Part shown: positions 59,844 to 64,000 of the stretch, piece by piece | Layout: every line of letters begins with the position of its first letter | How positions within the stretch are numbered: the stretch's first letter is position 1 | Assembly (NCBI RefSeq): GCF_040544555.1 | Contig: NZ_JBEPKD010000012.1 | Span: forward strand, 46,167 to 110,166 | Direction: 5' to 3' | Source of the DNA: Halalkalibacter oceani | GTDB taxonomy: Bacteria; Bacillota; Bacilli; Bacillales; Bacillaceae_D | DNA length: 64,000 bases | The notes under the pieces: generated by a model | Told to the model about the DNA's origin: nothing | Databases searched by the model: none | The model's input: only the letters and a program-made list of their open reading frames with translations | Translations under genes and position numbers: made by a program

Positions 59844-60407
59844 ATGAACGAGTCAACACAATTGATTGAGCGGCAGGTTCTTGCCGTGCTCGCTGACTTG
59901 CAGCGGGCCATGCCTTTAACAGAGGACGTGCTGCTCGTTATCGGGACAAGCACGAGTGAAGTCATCGGCGAAAAAATAGGTTCAAATGGATCCGAGGAAG
60001 TGGCGGCGGCGATTTACCGCGCTTTATCGCAGCAACGTGAACAAACCGGAGTGCAGCTGGCCTTTCAATGCTGTGAGCACTTGAATCGCGCTCTTGTCGT
60101 CGAAAGAGAGACGGCAAGAGCGCGCGGCTATGAGATCGTCTCCGCCGTGCCGGTCCGTCAGGCTGGTGGGGCGATGGCGGCATATGCTTTCCGGCAGATG
60201 AATGATCCCGTACTCGTCGAAGAAGTTTCCTGTGAAGCAGGAATTGATATTGGCGATACATTGATCGGGATGCATTTAAAAAAGGTCGCGATCCCGGTCA
60301 GAGGTGCGGTGAAGATGATTGGTGCGGCACATGTGACGATGGCTGTGACAAGACCGAAATTAATTGGCGGTGTCCGCGCTGTCTATGAGCGTGATGGATT
60401 GCTTTAG
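59844..60407 (+). CDS. ywlG: UPF0340 family protein YwlG
   Basis: 187 residues. TIGR01440-type protein conserved in Firmicutes: LLVIGTSTSEVIGEKIG, CCEHLNRALVVERETA, VSCEAGIDIGDTLIGMHLK, VRGAVKMIGAAHVTMAVTRP. Function unknown; always near rpiB, glyA and upp. AAGGAGGC ribosome site. Confidence 0.92.
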   Translation: MNESTQLIERQVLAVLADLQRAMPLTEDVLLVIGTSTSEVIGEKIGSNGSEEVAAAIYRALSQQREQTGVQLAFQCCEHLNRALVVERETARARGYEIVSAVPVRQAGGAMAAYAFRQMNDPVLVEEVSCEAGIDIGDTLIGMHLKKVAIPVRGAVKMIGAAHVTMAVTRPKLIGGVRAVYERDGLL

Positions 60408-60479
60408 ACGTGTCCATTCGTCTTTGGTGAACAAAAAAAGAAATTTAGATGATTTCGTACGGAAATACGCGCGAAAATG

Positions 60480-60488
60480 TGATAAGAT
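60480..60488 (+). promoter_or_regulatory. Extended -10 element before glyA
   Basis: TGA-TAAGAT at 60480-60488. Upstream, ATTTCG (60452-60457) and CGAAAAT (60472-60478) form an inverted CGAA pair that recalls PurR-type boxes, but spacing and flanks fit only loosely. Confidence 0.4.
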
Positions 60489-60552
60489 AAAAGCGGAAGA
60501 ATAGTTTTTTGACGGAATGACGAAAGTTATGGATTGGGAAGGGGAATGGAGA

Positions 60553-61794
60553 ATGTCATTACAAAAGCAAGACCCGAACGTATTTGCAGCAATTCAGCAG
60601 GAGCTGGGGCGTCAACGTGACAAAATTGAATTGATCGCTTCAGAGAACTTTGTTAGTCCTGCCGTCATGGAAGCACAAGGCTCTGTCTTAACAAACAAAT
60701 ATGCAGAAGGCTATCCGGGACGCCGTTATTACGGTGGCTGTGAATATGTGGATATTGTCGAGGATTTAGCAAGAGACCGTGCTAAAGAGATCTTTGGTGC
60801 TGAATATGTCAATGTGCAGCCTCACTCCGGGGCGCAGGCGAATATGGCGGTCTATTTTACGATCCTTGAGCCTGGTGATACGGTTCTTGGAATGAATTTG
60901 TCGCATGGCGGACATTTAACTCACGGAAGTCCGGTTAACTTCAGTGGCGTGCTTTACAATTTCGTTGAATATGGCGTCGATAAAGAGACGCAGCGCCTTG
61001 ACTATGACGCGCTGCAAAAGCTTGCAGAGGAGCATAAGCCGAAACTGATCGTCGCCGGGGCGAGCGCATACCCGCGTGAAATCGATTTTGCGAAATTCCG
61101 TGAAATTGCTGACAGTGTAGGCGCTTATCTGATGGTTGATATGGCTCACATCGCCGGTCTTGTGGCGGTAGGACTGCACCCTAACCCAGTGCCGCATGCT
61201 CATTTTGTGACGACAACGACTCATAAGACACTTCGCGGACCGCGCGGCGGGATGATTCTTTGTAAAGAAGAGTTCGGCAAGAAAATTGACAAGTCGATTT
61301 TCCCTGGCATTCAAGGTGGTCCTTTAATGCACGTGATTGCCGCCAAAGCGGTTGCTTTTGGAGAAGCGCTGTCACCTGAATTTAAAACATACGCTGAATC
61401 GATTAAAACGAACGCCAAGCGTCTCGGGGAGAAGCTTGTCAGTGAAGGAATTAATCTCGTATCAGGCGGTACGGATAACCATTTGCTTTTGCTTGATTTG
61501 CGTTCCCTTAATCTGACAGGGAAAGTAGCTGAAAAGGCCCTTGATGAAGTTGGGATTACAACGAATAAAAATACGATTCCGTTCGATCCTGAAAGTCCGT
61601 TTGTGACGAGCGGCATCCGGATCGGAACAGCTGCTGCGACATCGCGCGGCTTTGATGGAGAAGCAATGGATGAGATTGGCGCAATCATTGCTTTGACGCT
61701 TAAAAATATTGAAAATGAAGAGAAGCTGGAAGAAGCGCGTTCACGTGTAGCGGCGTTAACGGCCAAATTCCCGATGTACGAGCATTTAGGATAA
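60553..61794 (+). CDS. glyA: Serine hydroxymethyltransferase
   Basis: 413 residues from the ATG at 60553 (GGGGAATGGAGA upstream). PLP enzyme with the Schiff-base Lys in TTTTHKTLRGPRGG, plus IELIASENFVSP and GYPGRRYYGGCE. Interconverts serine and glycine, charging tetrahydrofolate with one-carbon units. Own promoter and terminator. Confidence 0.98.
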   Translation: MSLQKQDPNVFAAIQQELGRQRDKIELIASENFVSPAVMEAQGSVLTNKYAEGYPGRRYYGGCEYVDIVEDLARDRAKEIFGAEYVNVQPHSGAQANMAVYFTILEPGDTVLGMNLSHGGHLTHGSPVNFSGVLYNFVEYGVDKETQRLDYDALQKLAEEHKPKLIVAGASAYPREIDFAKFREIADSVGAYLMVDMAHIAGLVAVGLHPNPVPHAHFVTTTTHKTLRGPRGGMILCKEEFGKKIDKSIFPGIQGGPLMHVIAAKAVAFGEALSPEFKTYAESIKTNAKRLGEKLVSEGINLVSGGTDNHLLLLDLRSLNLTGKVAEKALDEVGITTNKNTIPFDPESPFVTSGIRIGTAAATSRGFDGEAMDEIGAIIALTLKNIENEEKLEEARSRVAALTAKFPMYEHLG

Positions 61795-61803
61795 GAAAAC
61801 TTG

Positions 61804-61847
61804 ATCAGCCTGTGTTGTTCCTCATGAGCAATGCAGGCTGATTTTTT
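61804..61847 (+). terminator. glyA terminator
   Basis: ATCAGCCTG (61804-61812) and CAGGCTGAT (61834-61842) with further partial pairing inside and a T run at 61842-61847. Confidence 0.88.
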
Positions 61848-61989
61848 GCAGGATAAGAAGCAATAGGGGAGGAATCAGTGGCTGCAAGCTGATTCAAGAA
61901 TCTTGTCAATTCGGCTTGCTAAGTAGTAGTCATTCAAGTAGAATTTTCAAAGAGTCATGTTAAAAGAACGGAAAAAGGAGCCGAAGAAG

Positions 61990-62619
61990 ATGAGCAAAGT
62001 TTTTGTATTTGACCACCCTTTAATTCAACATAAATTGACGTACATACGCGATAAATCAACCGGTACAAAGGAATTCCGCGAGCTGGTGGATGAAGTCGCG
62101 GGGCTGATGGCCTTTGAGATCACACGCGATTTACCATTAAAGGACGTCACTGTGGAAACACCTGTCGGACAAGCTGCTTCTAAAAAAATCGCCGGGAAGA
62201 AATTAGGCCTTGTGCCGATCCTCAGGGCAGGTCTTGGAATGACCGACGGTATATTGCGGATGATTCCCGCTGCGCGGGTCGGGCATGTCGGACTGTATCG
62301 GGATCCGGCGACATTAAAGCCGATTGAATATTATGTGAAGCTGCCCGCTGATGTTGAGGAGAGAGAATTTATCGTGATTGATCCGATGCTTGCGACAGGC
62401 GGTTCAGCGATTGAAGCGATCAACAGCTTGAAGAAACGCGGGGCAAAAACGATGAAGCTGATGTGCCTCGTCGCCGCTCCGGAGGGAGTGGAAGCGGTGC
62501 AGAAGGCACATCCGGATGTCGATATTTTCCTCGCGGCACTGGATGAGAAATTAAATGAGAAGGGCTACATCGTACCAGGCTTGGGAGACGCGGGAGATCG
62601 TTTGTTTGGAACGAAATAG
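61990..62619 (+). CDS. upp: Uracil phosphoribosyltransferase
   Basis: 209 residues from the ATG at 61990, exactly the usual UPRT length. PRPP loop VIDPMLATGGSAIEAI and uracil-contacting YIVPGLGDAGDRLFG near the C-terminus. Salvages uracil to UMP. The ribosome site GAGCCGAAGAAG is mediocre, and the frame extends upstream to 61957 beside a better GGAAAAAGGAG, which is about 12 nt from the chosen start. Confidence 0.96.
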   Translation: MSKVFVFDHPLIQHKLTYIRDKSTGTKEFRELVDEVAGLMAFEITRDLPLKDVTVETPVGQAASKKIAGKKLGLVPILRAGLGMTDGILRMIPAARVGHVGLYRDPATLKPIEYYVKLPADVEEREFIVIDPMLATGGSAIEAINSLKKRGAKTMKLMCLVAAPEGVEAVQKAHPDVDIFLAALDEKLNEKGYIVPGLGDAGDRLFGTK

Positions 62620-62643
62620 GACACCAACTGGAGGAGCACAATC

Positions 62644-63789
62644 ATGAAAAAGAAAGTGAAAGTATTAACGGTATTTGGAACGAGGCCAGAGGCGATCAAA
62701 ATGTCACCGCTCGTGTTGGAATTAAAAAAACACGAAGCTGAGATTGAGTCGTATGTGACGGTAACTGGCCAGCATCGTGAAATGCTTGATCAAGTACTCG
62801 ATATTTTTCAAGTCGTGCCTGATTATGATTTGAATATTATGAAAGCGCGGCAGACGTTAGCCGATGTTACGACGAATGCTTTGCTCGGACTCGACGGGAC
62901 GATGAAGGAGCTTCAGCCGGATATCGTACTCGTACACGGTGACACGACGACAACATTCGTTGCCAGCCTTGCTGCTTTTTACAATCAGATCGCCATCGGT
63001 CATGTCGAAGCGGGCCTGCGGACATTTAATAAGTACTCCCCTTTCCCGGAGGAAGCGAACCGGCAGTTGACCGGCGTCCTGACTGATCTGCATTTTGCGC
63101 CAACGAAGCAGGCCGCCAAGCATCTGCTTGATGAAAACAAAGCGGAGGACGCGATTTTTATTACAGGAAATACGGCCATCGACGCCTTGAAGACAACGGT
63201 CAGTGAAGCGTACGAGCATGAGATTCTCGAAAAAGTTGGCAGCAGCCGCCTCGTTCTTCTCACGGCTCACCGCCGCGAAAACCTCGGACAGCCGATGAAG
63301 AATATTTTCAAAGCGGTTCACCGTCTCGTTGAAGCGCATCCCGATATTCAGGTTGTGTATCCGGTTCATTTGAATCCGGCTGTCCGTGAAATAGCTGGAG
63401 AGATACTCGGCGACCATGAAAGAATTCATTTGATTGAACCGCTTGGTGTCGTCGATTTCCATAACTTTGCCGCAAAGGCGGAAATTATTCTGACCGATTC
63501 CGGGGGAGTCCAGGAGGAAGCGCCATCGCTTGGGACGCCTGTTCTTGTGCTGCGCGATACGACCGAGCGGCCGGAAGGCATTGAAGCCGGAACGCTGAAG
63601 CTTGCCGGCACCGACGAGGACGATGTCTTTCATATGGCGCACGAGCTGCTTACAAACAGCGAAGCGTACCAGCAAATGGCGAAAGCCTCGAATCCATACG
63701 GAGACGGCCAGGCCTCGGCCCGAATCGTCGACGCGATTCTTTACCATTTCGGCCACCGTCCAAACCGCCCAACCCCATTTAACCCCTGA
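62644..63789 (+). CDS. mnaA: UDP-N-acetylglucosamine 2-epimerase (non-hydrolysing)
   Basis: 381 residues. GT-B fold epimerase: VFGTRPEAIKMSPLV, VHGDTTTTFVASLAA, GHVEAGLRTFNKYSPFPEE, LTAHRRENLG and LTDSGGVQEEAPSLG, with the His/Glu residues used by the family. Makes UDP-ManNAc for wall teichoic acid linkage units. Twenty-four nt after upp; the pair matches the B. subtilis order. Terminator starts within the last codons at 63782. Confidence 0.95.
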   Translation: MKKKVKVLTVFGTRPEAIKMSPLVLELKKHEAEIESYVTVTGQHREMLDQVLDIFQVVPDYDLNIMKARQTLADVTTNALLGLDGTMKELQPDIVLVHGDTTTTFVASLAAFYNQIAIGHVEAGLRTFNKYSPFPEEANRQLTGVLTDLHFAPTKQAAKHLLDENKAEDAIFITGNTAIDALKTTVSEAYEHEILEKVGSSRLVLLTAHRRENLGQPMKNIFKAVHRLVEAHPDIQVVYPVHLNPAVREIAGEILGDHERIHLIEPLGVVDFHNFAAKAEIILTDSGGVQEEAPSLGTPVLVLRDTTERPEGIEAGTLKLAGTDEDDVFHMAHELLTNSEAYQQMAKASNPYGDGQASARIVDAILYHFGHRPNRPTPFNP

Positions 63790-63817
63790 AAAAGGCGCAT
63801 TACCCTTTTTCAGGGGT
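63782..63817 (+). terminator. mnaA terminator, start of the 117-bp repeat
   Basis: ACCCCTGAAAAAGG and CCCTTTTTCAGGGGT form a 14-bp stem around a short loop; left arm overlaps the mnaA stop. The right arm lies in the repeat unit, while the second copy lacks the matching left arm. Confidence 0.7.
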
Positions 63818-64000
63818 ATTGCTATGAGCGGAACCTCTGCCCAAAAAACAGTCCGAAAGGGTTTGTCGGACAGTGCAGAGAGAGGAGCCATAGCAGCTTA
63901 ATCGAAAAAAGGCGCATTACCCTTTTTCAGGGGTATTGCTATGAGCGGAACCTCTGCCCAAAAAACAGTCCGAAAGGGTTTGTCGGACAGTGCAGAGAGA
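63794..64000 (+). repeat. 117-bp tandem direct repeat, cut by the window end
   Basis: Copy 1 63794-63910, copy 2 from 63911; the 90 bases visible of copy 2 are identical to copy 1. Each unit has a hairpin core AGTCCGA...TCGGACA inside an outer pair CTCTGC/GCAGAG, with TGCTATG/CCATAGCA further out. Confidence 0.93.

Noticed and set aside
60452..60478. PurR box pair upstream of glyA
   Set aside because: Inverted CGAA cores are present, but the spacing and flanking bases fit the PurR consensus too loosely to claim an operator.
62857..63891. 344-codon open frame on the minus strand opposite mnaA
   Set aside because: It is a shadow of a clear mnaA gene; its translation has no family-like motifs and it runs through the mnaA terminator.
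1..64000. tRNA, rRNA, T-box or known riboswitch
   Set aside because: None was recognised by eye; leaders of argS, glyA, mntP and icmF were read and show no T-box, glycine, yybP or cobalamin element that I could support.

Overview
The window is about 64 kb of a mid-GC (roughly 50%) endospore-forming Bacillaceae chromosome. The evidence is the gene content and order, which follow the Bacillus subtilis ywhB-to-mnaA region closely: ywhB, ywhD, pbpG, speE-speB, ywiB-argS, a fadF/acyl-CoA dehydrogenase block, rpoE, pyrG, ywjG, spo0F, fbaA, ywjH, murA, glpX, rho, rpmE, tdk, prfA, prmC, spoIIR, ywlB-G, glyA, upp, mnaA. It is not B. subtilis. It carries a fused isobutyryl-CoA mutase (IcmF), the zinc-free type of ribosomal protein L31, the E. 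coli-like type of thymidine kinase, and a large catabolic insertion.

Layout. 1-4 kb: end of a TRAP permease, a tautomerase, YwhD and a class A PBP. 4-9.3 kb: polyamine genes, argS and small membrane proteins, with a 114-bp tandem repeat at 8755-9006. 9.3-11.5 kb: a hydrolase and a cardiolipin-synthase-like protein. 11.6-22.7 kb: a beta-oxidation operon behind a FadR-like palindrome, a TetR regulator, a four-copy GGAAC/ATTCCG repeat and icmF. 22.9-33.1 kb: rpoE, pyrG (with a GGGC-start attenuator leader), ywjG, spo0F (interrupted by an in-frame amber codon), fbaA, ywjH, murA, glpX, rho and L31. 33.5-49.4 kb: a catabolic island between L31 and tdk. 49.6-63.8 kb: tdk through mnaA, with spoIIR behind a strong hairpin. 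The window ends in a 117-bp tandem repeat.

The island is the part most likely to be new. A SsuABC/TauABC-like importer and a UbiD decarboxylase share the first segment. After a terminator come PxpB-PxpC-PxpA (ATP-dependent lactam opening), an FAD flavoprotein with a tiny 2Fe-2S partner, a three-subunit molybdenum hydroxylase with a 4,5-dihydroxyphthalate-decarboxylase-like protein inserted between its subunit genes, two Mo-cofactor maturation proteins, and finally UbiX, which makes the UbiD cofactor. I infer a route for an imported, carboxylated, probably nitrogen-containing ring compound: hydroxylation, decarboxylation, ring reduction or oxidation, then ATP-driven lactam hydrolysis. The substrate cannot be read from sequence. 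A clear promoter overlapped by a 17-bp palindrome precedes the island, but no regulator gene lies inside it.

The second notable item is spo0F. It is complete and conserved except for a TAG at codon 36, where B. subtilis has Gln. If real, it should break the sporulation phosphorelay.
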